From the NCBI GenBank assembly GCA_032622095.1, contig CP136066.1, forward strand, positions 199,226,978 to 199,290,977: 64,000 nt of DNA, given 5' to 3'. A model generated the notes under the pieces. That model was given only the letters and a program-made list of their open reading frames with translations. It was not told where the DNA came from and searched no databases. The DNA is from Siphonodentalium dalli. Taxonomy: Eukaryota > Mollusca > Scaphopoda > Gadilida > Siphonodentaliidae. Positions 46,694-57,039 of the stretch are shown in pieces. Positions within the stretch are counted from its first letter, which is position 1. Every line of letters starts with the position of its first letter. The position numbers and the translations under genes are program-made.

Positions 46694-48675
46694 TTGAGGA
46701 AGGAGAGTCGTTTAACACCAGATAGCGGTATGGATATTGCCCCGGACACTTATGTACAATTGGTCAAAAATGACGTTCTCTTGAATGTGAAAACAAGTTC
46801 TGTCCAAAATCTGACTCCCGAAGAGCGTAATGGCATGAAGGACTTGATCAACAATTCCAAGATAATAATTCGACTGGGATAAGGGGTCCGGTGTCGTAGT
46901 ACTCAATAAAAGTGATTACCTGGAAGGGCTACGTGGAGAGGTTTCGACGAATAACTCTTATAAGATCACCACTAAGAAACGCGTGGATAAAGCAACACGG
47001 AATGTTCGGTCAACTTTAAATAAAATGAAAACAATCAGAGGCAATCTCCAGCACTCTACATAAATATATGAATCCGAAAAATCCGACAGAAGGGAAACTT
47101 AAAGGAAATCCAAAGCTTCATAAAGAAAATATACCGTTGAGAACCATAGTCAGCGGTGTAAATACGTCAACAGAAAAAATGGCAGAGGTGGCTGAGAGTG
47201 AATTACATAAGTTCGTTGAGGATTCTCCGAGTTACGTAAGGGATACAACTGATTTTATAAATAAACTGGAATGTATGAAAGGGCGGATCACACATAATTC
47301 CTTTATATTTTGTTTCGATGTATGCAAGCTGTATCCGTCGATTCGGAGGAAGGATGGTATTGAGGCATGTAGAGAAGGGCTTGACCAAAGGAGTGATAAA
47401 CACATACCAACAGACCAAGTTATTAAAATGATAGAATGTGTTTTGGACAACAATGTGTTTAGCTTAGTTGAAGAGTATTTTATCCAACAGGAAGGTGTAG
47501 CGATCGGCTCCAGACTGGGTAGGAACTACGCTTGTTCATATATGCGGAAGTGGGACGAGAAACTGATGATGTTTAAGGAACCTCCTGATTTTTACAAGCG
47601 CTACGTAGATGACGGTTTTGGAATCTGGAGTGGGTCTATAGAGAGTTTGATGGAATTTTATCACTATGCTAACAGCATACATCCAAATATAAAAGTGGAA
47701 TTGAGGTACGACAGGGAGAAGATTGAGTTCTTGGACATGTATGTAAAATTAACTAACACAGATATTTACACTGACTTATACCAGAAACCCACCGACAAAC
47801 AAATGTATCTCAATAGCAAGTCTGACCACCCGGCACATACAAAGAAGTCGATGATATATGGATTAAGAGTGCGAATTCGGCGGATTTGTGAGAAAGAAAA
47901 GGACTATGTGCGACAGAGGGGGAAACTTAAGAAGCAACTCAGACTACGTGGATACAGCTCCAAATTTATTGGGACGCAAATGACAAGAGTGGATAAATAG
48001 GATAGGGATGTACTTCTACACAGGAAAAAGCGCGAAAAGGCTGCAACAACAAGAGTTCCTCTTGTCGCCACGTTCTCGAATAATCTTCCGGACATTAGGT
48101 CGATAACGCAAAAACACATGAACGTGCTCCATGACTCGGAACGGATGAAAAAAGTGTTTTCTGAGCCCCCACTTGTTGCGTTCAGGAAAGACTCAAATAT
48201 CTGTGATATATTGGTACACACAAAGACAAAACGTTTGGTCCGCTCGACACCGGGTCCTGTTCCCCTGTGTGGTAAAGACTGTAAAGTATGTAGTTCAATT
48301 TCATTTGAACCAGTAATGAACTCCATGAAAACAAAGTCGTATACTGTTAGGCATAATGTTAATTGTAAAACACAAAATGTGGTTTATTGTTTGTCATGTA
48401 GGAAATGCGGAACAGGTGTTTATATTGGTGAAACAGAACGCACATTAGGGGAACGGATGAAAGAACATATCCGGGATATAGACAATATTGAGAAGCCTGT
48501 TTATTCTCATTTCAATTCAAATGGACATTGTGCCCGTGACCTAATGTTTTCCGTTCCGGATATGGTAAATGGCGGACTACAGTTGCGTCTTGTGAAGGAA
48601 GAGGCCTGGATCAGGCGATTGGACACGCGGATTCCGAATGGACTGAATTCGCAATCGAATTCACGGCACGGGTGA
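46694..48675 (+). pseudogene. Penelope polyprotein (RT + GIY-YIG), broken
   Basis: Reads in pieces. 46694-46882 encodes the N-terminal region (NLTPEERNGMKDLINNSK). A one-base frame change near 46880 leads to DKGSGVVVLNKSDYL, the conserved DKG motif, and that frame ends at a TAA near 47060. 47068-48000 holds the RT core: GNPKLHK, FCFDVCKLYPSI, GVAIGSRLG and the catalytic RYVDDGFGIW. A single in-frame TAG at 47998-48000 separates it from the endonuclease part. That part has a Cys-rich linker (CGKDCKVCSS, YCLSCRKCG), the GIY-YIG core GVYIGETERTLGERMKEH and a downstream HFNSNGH. The breaks are described only, not repaired. The copy looks inactive. Confidence 0.9.
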
Positions 48676-48856
48676 AAGCAACGTTATATAATTACGCCAT
48701 CGTCGATCGAGGCACAAACGTCGAAGCAAAGGTGTGACTATCAAACGGACTTGTTAAATTAGAGTCAACATTAATATTGATTGTACCTGTATAACTTGTT
48801 TTGGCTGAAGAAGGCCATGTGGCCGAAAATTTCCAATAAGAGTGTTACGTTGTTAT
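48012..48856 (+). repeat. Penelope right pseudo-LTR (with endonuclease)
   Basis: The plus-strand copy covers the endonuclease C-terminal half of the coding region and the 3' UTR. The coding part closes with the typical RRLDTRIPNGLN pattern. The arm ends at GTTACGTTGTTAT, matching the outer edge of the left arm. Confidence 0.93.
48805..48828 (+). ncRNA. Hammerhead-ribozyme-like core in the Penelope 3' end
   Basis: CTGAAGA, a possible stem II (GGCC, loop ATGT, GGCC) and GAAA follow in the order of a hammerhead core, except that the first block is CTGAAGA, not CTGATGA. The left arm has the counterpart at about 45781-45804, reading GGATGAGGAAGGCC before the same stem and GAAA. Hammerhead motifs are known in Penelope pseudo-LTRs. 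Stems I and III and the cleavage site were not convincingly placed, so this may be a decayed or unrelated structure. Confidence 0.35.
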
Positions 48857-48928
48857 GTGTTGGATCACGATGAAGTCCATTTGGGCTAGACTATCTATTA
48901 TATTGTTTATAGTTTACCAAAAACGTAC

Positions 48929-49064
48929 AATTTTTGGAATTATGTTAGATCGCTGCTTTCTTAGCTCTGCAACGCAACTGAAGACATCGACACATTTCTC
49001 TACGCGTCCCTGGTCTAAGAGATAATCAGCGGCTATAAGAACACCCGTAGCACCAATCCCATCG
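48929..49064 (-). CDS. Pseudophosphatase exon with signature motif
   Basis: 136-nt exon (acceptor TTTGTAG, donor GTACGT) that completes the serine codon of the catalytic loop. With the last bases of the previous exon it gives HCSDGIGATG, where active PTPs have HCSAGVGRTG. The cysteine is kept, but the arginine that binds phosphate (CX5R) is alanine and the first alanine is aspartate. It continues with YLLDQG and VDVFSCVAELRKQRSNIIPKI. The Q-loop position, normally N-M-V-Q, reads N-I-I-P. These changes should abolish normal catalysis. Phase 2 in, 0 out, matching both neighbours. Confidence 0.92.
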
Positions 49065-49124
49065 CTACAAATAACAAAAATAGTGAGGGTAAGATTGGAT
49101 ATGTGTAACGTCGCTGGGGAACTC

Positions 49125-49530
49125 ATGCACGTGGCGACGGGGTTTGGGGTGTCTTACCCCAACTTTGGTCAAAATGTTCAACTGTTGGCAGTCTGACACA
49201 ACATCAATTAGTATAGGTTGATATTCTGTGATTTTCATACTAGTAATTAGTTGGGTTTTTTAAATTTTTAGACCAATAGTAGCATACATTTCTACTTTTG
49301 GTCCACATTTAAGTCTGAAATTACCATCAGTTGGAAATGTTAGTGGGTTGTCAGGTTTGAAATTTCCAACTGTTGGAAAACATAAAGTCTGGAAGTTGGA
49401 AAGTTCCATCACCAATGGGGTTGCAAATGGAGTTTTGCGAACTGCGGAGTTTGGTGTGGTTCAACGGGAGGGGTATATATAGCAAATTCAAAATTAAAAT
49501 TGTCACCCCAAACGGGGAGCATCTAGCCAC
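49125..49530. repeat. Dispersed repeat family A, copy in intron
   Basis: Resembles 11105-11430 and 60690-61000: TTACCCCAACTTTGGTCAAA near the start, then TTAGTTGG, TTGGAAATGTTAG, TTTGAAATTTCCAAC. No coding role recognised. It begins about 60 bp outside the acceptor of the signature-motif exon. Confidence 0.7.
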
Positions 49531-49599
49531 GTCCCTTATTGGGTTGCGTAACAATTCACACTCGGTGTTATACGTTGATAGTGGACACCTTTCGGGTAA

Positions 49600-49880
49600 T
49601 GGACGTCAGTAGAATGTGTGTTCTTTCTGTCAGTTGTCGTTTTGACATATATATCCGTAATTATATAAGATTACGGTTTCAAGAAGACAGGCATGGACAC
49701 GCGATATTTACATACAATCACGGAGCCTACCACTCACTATGACCTGATAACAATTCAATTGTAAAAGTAGAAACTAAATCACAGCTAACATAATTATGTC
49801 ACCTTACTGCGAGTCGCAAGAGGTTTGAACGTTACTGTTATTTCACAAACGGACTCGTCGTCGTCAATTCAACGAACAGG
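49600..49880. repeat. Repeat family C, copy 1
   Basis: Related to 63370-63608 and 63740-64000. Each copy has two conserved blocks. One ends in CACTATGACCTG or a variant. The other starts CACCTTACT-CGAGT and contains TTTCACAAACGGACT or a variant. On the minus strand the gap between blocks is bounded by a GTAAGG donor and a CAG acceptor in all copies. Whether these are decayed exons or a mobile repeat is unsettled; this copy lies inside a phosphatase intron. Confidence 0.7.
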
Positions 49881-50018
49881 ATTTTGAACTATAAATTACG
49901 ACTATGATCTATATAGTTCGTCGGGGGAAGCCCATGGACACCTAGGAATGTATGGAACTGCTTCAACTTTGATGTTTACGATGCATAAGATATATTTGCA
50001 AGACTATAGAGGATATAT

Positions 50019-50161
50019 ACACTTTTTGGTTGGATGTGGGAATTATCTCATAAGTGATAACAAAACAAATTAATTTCCACGAGTGGCTCAGCCACGAGTG
50101 GAAATTCATTTTTTTTTGTCATCACGATTGAGATAATCACCATGTCCAACCATAAAAGTGT
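50019..50161. mobile_element. Foldback centred on CCACGAGTGGCTCAGCCACG
   Basis: Arms of about 70 bp starting ACACTTTTTGGTTGGATG. The centre is itself a repeated palindrome with CCACGAGTGG on both sides. Intronic to the phosphatase gene. Confidence 0.85.
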
Positions 50162-50774
50162 AGATGTTCTGTTTATTATATCCTCCGCTCAGTTGGACCA
50201 TGACTCAACTCGAATGAAGAGTAAAGAGAGCAAATTTGTATACCCAAGCACAATTAACCATGGTAATGACCTTGTGCATATTAAAATAGTTCCATTTTTC
50301 AGACAGATTGGTTGAGGAATGAAGGGGTTAACATCATAGAATGTTTAACAAAATAATTTAATTGATCATATATTACAATTTATTTTCAAACTGAACACTC
50401 AGGGACTTTTAGCTTAGTCTTCCATCAAGAAACCTAATCACTTTTAATTTTAGCGCGGGTGGATACATCAATATCTCACTAGACGGATAACGGATTGTAT
50501 CTGATGCAAAAATACTACTACTTGATAGCTTAGCATATAATAGATACATTTATCTGTATTGACGGTGCACTTGTAATTGTCAGGGGTTCTGGGTGCGATT
50601 TGTGTATAGATATAACTTCCCGAACATTGAGCTGTTTTCTAGACCATCCATATACATTATGTTGTAGATCATTTATTTTGTCGATTGTGGTGTGACGCTG
50701 ATGGCTTACGCATATAACTAAAGTTGTTAGTTAAAGGACACTTCATAATTCTCGTTTATATATTAGTGATTCAC

Positions 50775-50920
50775 CTGCAGTGAACGAGTATACGCCCGTC
50801 AACACCCTTGTAACTCCTCATTTCATACAACAACACCAAGAAGTCATGCGAATCGAGCGTTTCAGTGAAGTCAGTATGTGATAAGTACTGGATTTGTGTA
50901 ACATCTAATCTGCTCTCGTC
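50775..50920 (-). CDS. Pseudophosphatase exon with WPD-loop region
   Basis: 146-nt exon after a TTTTTCAG acceptor and before a GTGAAT donor, phase 0 in and 2 out. It starts DESRLDVTQIQYLSHTDFTE. Active enzymes have a TTWPDxGVP block here; this one has SHTDFTE, keeping the aspartate but not the tryptophan or proline. It ends at ILVHC plus two bases (AG) of the serine codon completed at 49064. Confidence 0.92.
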
Positions 50921-51410
50921 CTGAAAAAGATGTTAAACGTTAACAACATGACACAAGCTTACTGGTGTCCACAACTGACATACGTGTATACGAATATATG
51001 GCTGACATTAGACAACACACCAATACAGAACAACACAGACACACTGCACACAACATGTGTATTACATAGTGAGCTATATTGGAATATCTAATCAGTTACC
51101 ATTGATGTTGATATAGGCTTGACTAGACTACTATATCTGTTTTAATCGTGTGGTTTCCATCCGTGCACATTTCAATTGACACTTTTTCTCCAAATCGAAA
51201 TTTATCAGTTATGTCTGTTTGTTAAACTTTCGGTTTTCTCAAACTGTCCAAAACAATTATACTGGTCACTTGCTTGCTCTATGTGTATCTGTATACAACA
51301 GTATTTTTCATTACTGGCAGTAGTTATGTGTGTGTTATGTGTGATGTTAATGTTTGCCAACAAGCACATACTATCACTGTAATATAATATGTTAAAATAA
51401 AACGACTTAC

Positions 51411-51530
51411 GTTCCACAAAGTAAATTCTCTTGTTATATAAGACGACATCCTTGCTTCTGACTGGAGCGATACAACTACCCGACCATATGCAGTTGGCAC
51501 CTTTTCTGGCCAGTACATAGGACATCCAGT
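51411..51530 (-). CDS. Pseudophosphatase exon with YWP motif
   Basis: 120-nt exon, phase 0 at both ends (acceptor TTGTCCAG, donor GTAAGT). It encodes TGCPMYWPEK, the usual C-x-x-YWP block of PTP domains, then YGRVVVSLQSEARMSSYITR and EFTLWN, the beta strands before the WPD loop. Confidence 0.92.
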
Positions 51531-52314
51531 CTGGACAAAAGAATTGAAGATTTAAGTGTATTATTGACGACGGTATTGTGGCGAGTATAGCAACCTGTCT
51601 AATGTATAATGTAGCATTGTTTAATATTTAGACCGAAGACATATTATAAAACAATCAGCTTAGTTTGCAGTGTTATTAAGAAAAAGGTATGTCACTATGG
51701 CTGTTGTATAACGTTTACTCTGAACCACTTTGTGGGTCGGTTTACACAATATCCCTTATCGACATTGTCCACAGTGATATGCCCTGCAATTAACGGCTAG
51801 GTTTTGCCACAGTTTTGTCAGTTATATGCGTGGAGCAAAATCACTCCACTCCATACATAGAAACCATCTATCCCCTGGGCGCAACTAAAAACATGCCCAG
51901 ATGCACGAATCGGGCGGTCATTGCATGTGATCACTTCGACGAGAAGCGACGCTAGGGTGGTCGTCACATCACTTCTATTTAAAATGGTCAGAACACTTGA
52001 TAAACTGTGGCAGATCGTTTCAAACAGCGGTCTATCCTCTTTAACTCGACGTAATACTTTGGTAATATCAATTCACTGTATTTATATTATGTATACACAA
52101 TGTCAGGCTACATGTTAACCAGTGAAACGTACCACTGTAGTGACAATAGTTCTGTTATACTAAATACCGACATGTTTGTTGTCCCTGACATAGAGGATGG
52201 TCTTATGACATCACACCAAGCTGTCAAGTTTCACACAGTCGGGAAAATCCCGCTAAATACTAGTGGTATTTTGAGTAGAACAAAGATAGTCATATCATAA
52301 CATATTGTTCGCAC

Positions 52315-52400
52315 CTGATTTGAATTCATCATCACAATTAGTTGACATTTCTCTTCCCATACAATTAACCACAATTGTTCCGCCTGTTCAGAAGATGTAT
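52315..52400 (-). CDS. Pseudophosphatase exon with FWxxVWE-like motif
   Basis: 86-nt exon (acceptor CTTCTGCAG, donor GTGCGA), phase 1 in and 0 out. It reads EQLWLIVWEEKCQLIVMM, the counterpart of the DFWRMVWEQ...IVML block. Joined to the exon at 57030-56994 it gives the usual number of residues between the IA(S/T)QGP position and the tryptophan. The QGP motif itself is not kept. Confidence 0.85.
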
Positions 52401-52419
52401 CTGCAGAAGATAAATACGA

Positions 52420-53060
52420 TAAATGTAAATATACAATTTGGCGTCGTGATTTCCAAAACACTTCATGACTGAAAGGCGAGCTAGATTACATTTGGTGATT
52501 TGACGTTATTGTTGTTATTCATGTGTCGAATCAGTCTCTTAGTCGTATCACGGCGAACTCTCTATGGTCATGTGTTGAACTGGTTATCTGAACATTTCCC
52601 AGTAGACCGGCCCCAGATGAGGGTAGTGTCACACGAAATGGTCGAAATATCTCCAATTATCCTTGCCCCATGGGGGTTCCAAAACACTGAGGTATCCAGG
52701 GTGTTTTGGGGCATTTGAGTTTTTTGGCGAAATAATAATTTAGAAAGTGAATACATTTATTTTAAATGATAACTTTATTTAATCATAATGCATATATAGT
52801 TACATTACAGTCAAGCTCAAGGTCGTAGACAAGACTTTGTGTTTTCTTTAATTTCAGTCGTCTCTTCACCGTTGGAAACATTGTAAATTAATTTTCTCCA
52901 AACATTTTACAAGATGGCCCTTAACCCTTTACCCAACAAACCGGCCAAAACCGGCCAAATAAAGCTTCAACAGCCTAAATTATCTTGGGTCTGTCTCAAT
53001 AAAACCCTACAAATATGGATATCATTGGAACCGGCTCCTTGACCACATTGTGATAGTTAC
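52420..53060. other. Intron; no gene seen
   Basis: No exon or repeat recognised. Short plus-strand frames (52500-52718) lack support. Confidence 0.5.
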
Positions 53061-53066
53061 AGTTAT

Positions 53067-53110
53067 GCCCTGTGCCAATGCATTCTCTTATATGCGAGTC
53101 GACCATAGGT
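53067..53110. repeat. Fragment of the nested-hairpin MITE family
   Basis: CTGTGCCAATGCATTCTC then GAGTCGACCATAGGT matches one arm of 13321-13785. Confidence 0.7.
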
Positions 53111-53129
53111 GACGAAATTACTCAGTGTC

Positions 53130-53460
53130 TCAAACTACCCGTTTCCACCAAATTCAGTGGAAATCGGCTCAGCGGAACCCGATATATGAGTTCAAGGTCA
53201 TTTGAAGGTCAAGGTCACGCCGCACGGGCAAACGGATATGTCCATTTTACTCCTGGAGTCAAACTACACCAACACCCCAAAAATGGTGGAAATTGGCCCA
53301 GCGGATACCGAGATACGGGATCAAGGTCATTTGAAAGGTCGCGGTCACGCCGCACGGGCATCCGGGTGTGGCGATATTTGTCAGCGTCGCACACTGCCTC
53401 CACAAACCAAATTTGGTCGAAAACGGCCCAGCAGGAGCCGAGATACAGGTTGAAGGTCAC
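53130..53460. repeat. Tandem repeat, about 130-140 bp units
   Basis: Two full units and a partial one beginning TCAAACTAC, each with TGGAAAT(C/T)GGC(C/T)CAGCGGA, TCAAGGTCATTTGAA and GGTCACGCCGCACGGGCA. Rich in AAGGTCA half-sites. Confidence 0.85.
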
Positions 53461-53469
53461 CCAAAAAAT

Positions 53470-53990
53470 AGTATAAGCAGATAATGTGCGTATTTTCGGG
53501 AGAACAGACTGGGAAAATAGGGAAATCTGCATTGGTGTTAACACATCGAAATACTTGATATACGACTGTTAGCAGATTATATACCTAAGATAAGTTTTGT
53601 ATATGCAGATAATGTGCGATTGTTAGCAGATTATATACCTAAGATAAGTTTTGTATAAGCAGATAATGTGCGTATTTTCGGGAGAACAGACTGGGAAAAT
53701 AGTGAAATCTGCATTGGTGTTAACACATCGAAAGACTTGAGATACCAATTTTCAAATAGCAAAATAAAGAAATCTGCATTGGTGTTAACACATCGAAATA
53801 CTTGAGATATAAATTTAGTGTGACTAAAACGCTCTCATTTTCAGCACATTATCTACTCAAAATGAAGCGATTGTTAGCAGATTATATACCTATAAAATAT
53901 AAGTTTTGTATATGCAGAAAATATGCGTATTTGTGGGAGAACAGACTGGGGAAATAGGCAAATCTGGATTGGTGTTAACACATCGAAATA
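53470..53990. repeat. Degenerate tandem repeat
   Basis: Recurring AAGCAGATAATGTGCGTATT, GAACAGACTGGGAAAATAG, AATCTGCATTGGTGTTAACA and TTAGCAGATTATATACCT in changing order. At least four partial units. Confidence 0.85.
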
Positions 53991-54109
53991 CAACCTAAGT
54001 TGATATTAAGAAATCGATGGTAGTTTGGCGTGAGAATGAGGCATGTGAATCGACCAGTCAGCAGGTCATCAGTATACATTGAGAAAGTTCGAATTGGTGC
54101 CAAGCAAAG

Positions 54110-55155
54110 TTGATATTTACAAATTGAGTGAATGGTTGCTTGGCTGCCTCTGTTGTGTTGATTGTAAAGAAACGGTTCGATGGATGGAAATTTTGCACTG
54201 CGGCTCATTGTAAACTATAAAACAGTCTGAATGAATTCGCAATAGAAGCGCTGTGTTGATTGTAAAGAAACGGTTCGCTGGGTAAAGAGCGTTTTTAGGT
54301 TAACCGATCCGAATATGGGAAATATAAAGAGCGTTGTTTGTAAGGCAATTTAGCACTGCGGCTCAGTGGATCCGGAGATATGAGTTTGAAGGTGGAGGTC
54401 ACGCCGCACGAACAAACGGATGGGCATATGTTGGTTCCCGGGTAATACTACGTGCCCGTACAAAGTTTCGTCGAAATCGGTCGAGCCGTTTCGGAGGCCA
54501 TCGCGGCCACACACACAGACACACACACAGACACACACACTTTCCTCAAATATATATTAGACTAGAAGGTCCGGGCTTTGACCTTGAATTGTCCATTTTG
54601 AATGTCAAGGTCAAGTGGGGTCACGATTTGACCAGTCCAAAACACTGGCCGGACAAAAGAACCCGACAAACGTGCCCGTCGAAATCCATCCAGTTTTACC
54701 CGATTTGACCTCGAATTGATCATTTTGAAGGTCGAGGTCAGGTCGGGGTCACGACTCGACCCGTCCAATACACTCAGTGGACAAAAATAACCCTACGTAT
54801 CAAATTTCGTCGAAATCCCATCAAAATTCGCGATTTGACCTTGAATTGACCCGATTTCAAGGTCAAGGTCACGTAGCACGGGCAAATGAATAGGCTTTTG
54901 AGACTCCCCATACGAAAGTACCCCCACATACCAAGTTTCTTCAAAATCCCGTGATATTCGTGAGTTTGACCTTGAAATGACCCGATTTGAAGGTCAAGTT
55001 CACGTCGCACGGGCAAATTAATAGGCCTATGTCACTTCCCGGCCGAAAATACCCCCACATAGCAAGTTTCATCGAATCGGCTCGGCCGTTTTCGAGTCCA
55101 TTGGAAACAGACAGACACACACACACACACAGACACACACACAGACAGATCTTCC
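54110..55155. repeat. Repeat cluster with AAGGTCA words and (AC)n ends
   Basis: A pair of copies with TTGATTGTAAAGAAACGGTT (about 54155 and 54255) precedes several related units containing CAAGTTTC-TC-AAATC, TTTGACCTTGAA, AAGGTCAAGGTCACG and GCACGGGCAAA. Two units end in (ACAC/AGAC)n followed by AAATATATA-TAGACTAG. This looks like several copies of one non-coding repeat in tandem. Confidence 0.8.
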
Positions 55156-55278
55156 AAAATATATAATAGACTAGCAGGTTAGCCCGCCACCGGCGGCTTG
55201 CCCGAAACATGACATTTTTTTTATATATTTTTTTAATTTTTAGCTCCACGCGTTTCAATAAGAACAATTTGTACCCTG

Positions 55279-55690
55279 TAGCTCCACCCGTTTCCGAGAT
55301 CTGGTTTGCGCATGCGCGAAGCTGGCGTCGCACGGGCTCGGCGACCCGATAACATTTGTACCCGGCGCAAGATACATTCACATAGCAAATTTCAAGTCGA
55401 TAGCTCCACCCGTTTTCGAGATCTCGTCTGCGCATGCGCTGCACGGGCGTCGCACGGGCTCGGCGACCCGATACAATTTGTACCCGGCGCAAGATACATT
55501 CACATAGCAAATTTCAAATCGATAGCTCCACCCGTTTCCGAGATCTCGTCTGCGCATGCGCTGCACGGGCGTCGCACGGGCTCACCAATACGACAACGAC
55601 CACCGCCTTGTCAAACTACACGCACGTACCAAGTTTCGTCCCGATCGGTCGAGAATCGTAGATTTGTATGAAGTACAACACACACACAAA
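55279..55690. repeat. 122-bp tandem repeat, about 3 copies
   Basis: Units start TAGCTCCACCCGTTT at 55279, 55401 and 55523. Each carries GCGCATGCGC, GTCGCACGGGCTCGGCGACC and GTACCCGGCGCAAGATACAT. GC-rich compared with its surroundings. The last unit runs out near 55590 into a related tail with AAGTTTCGTCCCGATCGG. Confidence 0.95.
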
Positions 55691-55699
55691 CATAAATAT

Positions 55700-56990
55700 A
55701 TAAGAGAGAATATGTAAATTAGATAGATTGTATCAAAATATATAGGAGATATATGTAAATGATCTACACACCATTACTGGTGTTTGTCAAAGTTTAGTGG
55801 GGTATATCAATACTCATTCACGATCATATCATTGAGGTCCGGAGGGTGTCGGCTATCTCTCGAATACACGGAGTTCTCAAAATATATAGAAGAGATAATT
55901 ATGTTATTTTTAAATGACTGTTCGCTTTCCTTATAATCACGTCGAAAATACACAGGATCTTTTTCGGGACGTTTACAAACTGAACCAACTAGAAAGATGG
56001 AATTCTGACGTCGTCTTCTGCATACAGTTAGGTGGCAACGCTATATGCGAAGGATCAAACCAGTAGACATAGCATCGTGGCTGATCAAAATAATCACCGT
56101 CTTAACAACGGCAACAGAAAGATATGGTTTGGGGAAATTCTACGTCGAGGCAATTTTGAAAAATCTGGCATAATATCAATGGAGGACTTCGAAGAGCAGA
56201 GAAGGAAGATAATATTATTTTATGCATTGTGATTTATCATGTATTTCACTTTCTAAATTATTATTTCCCCAAAAACCTCAAATTATACAAGACTAATAGT
56301 CTAGAGTCATCAATTAGTTAATCCGCTAACCTATACCGCTAAGCAAATATAATAATAAGCCACTTACACCTTTTAGCTGGAGTCCGCCGCTTACACTTGT
56401 TAGTGTATTCCAGAACGAAAAAGTTGAATAAAATCAACAAATTTGTAAACTTGAAAACAATTCAAATGGTAGTGTATCTCAACCCGGACATAAACACCAT
56501 ATTTCATTAATATCCGATGAGAAACAACGGACCAAACGCCACATAACACATCGCTTACACATTTTATTTGGAGCCGGTCTCGGCCTCGGCTTACACTTTA
56601 TAGTGTGTCCCACTGCAAGTTGGGTCAGGTGTTCTACATTGTATTTCCCCATAAAACACATAGTAACACAAATCGACGTCGCAATCTCTTGACTGGCATG
56701 ACAAAATGTGGTAGATATAATAACTGGGCCTGTAACGTGTAATAATTCACATGTAGAATATTGGGCTAACTTATAGTGCAGCATGGTAAAATATTCAAAC
56801 TTCAGATGGAGACAATTCTATTGAGTTTATAGTTTTTATTAAGGAAACCACTGGACGCTCAATCACACTTATTCCAATAGCGATTATAGCTGGTGTGTAA
56901 CAGAATTCCCTGTAACTATTTCTACTGAGAGAGACGTCAACACTTTCAAGTTATCGGAAAAGTACTGCAGAAAGCTTATTATAATTAACT
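55700..56990. other. Intron; no supported gene
   Basis: A frame at 56729-56638 (minus) has splice-like ends but lacks the PTP tryptophan motif (see rejected items). Otherwise AT-rich. Confidence 0.45.
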
Positions 56991-56993
56991 CAC

Positions 56994-57030
56994 ATGCCAT
57001 GGCTATGCGACTTTTTTCTTCAATGTACCC
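56994..57030 (-). CDS. Pseudophosphatase small exon (YIN-GY block)
   Basis: 37-nt exon (acceptor TTTTTCAG, donor GTGAGT), phase 0 in and 1 out. It encodes GYIEEKSRIAMA, which with the preceding exon gives SYINGYIEEK, the counterpart of the usual ASYINGYxEKNKFIA block. Small size makes this exon rely on phase and motif agreement. Confidence 0.8.
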
Positions 57031-57039
57031 CTGAAAAAG

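Larger units (their letters stand above)
45753..48856 (+). mobile_element. Penelope-like element with inverted terminal copies
   Basis: A central unit with reverse transcriptase and GIY-YIG endonuclease frames, bounded by two 845-bp copies in opposite orientation (45753-46597 and 48012-48856). Penelope-like elements often carry such pseudo-LTRs, in direct or inverted form, with the extra copy 5' to the body, as here. The two arms differ by only a few substitutions and a single-base indel. It sits in the last phosphatase intron, 72 bp from the donor of the exon at 48929-49064. No clear target duplication was seen. Confidence 0.93.

Noticed and set aside
46694-46906. Overlapping minus-strand frame in the Penelope body
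   Set aside because: Shadow of the reverse transcriptase frame on the plus strand.
56638-56729. Candidate phosphatase exon (minus) between the exons at 57030 and 51530
   Set aside because: Phases fit, but it lacks the tryptophan motif and its length is two residues off. The exon at 52315-52400 fits the same place with the LWLIVWE motif, a better acceptor and the right spacing. A mutually exclusive exon cannot be excluded.
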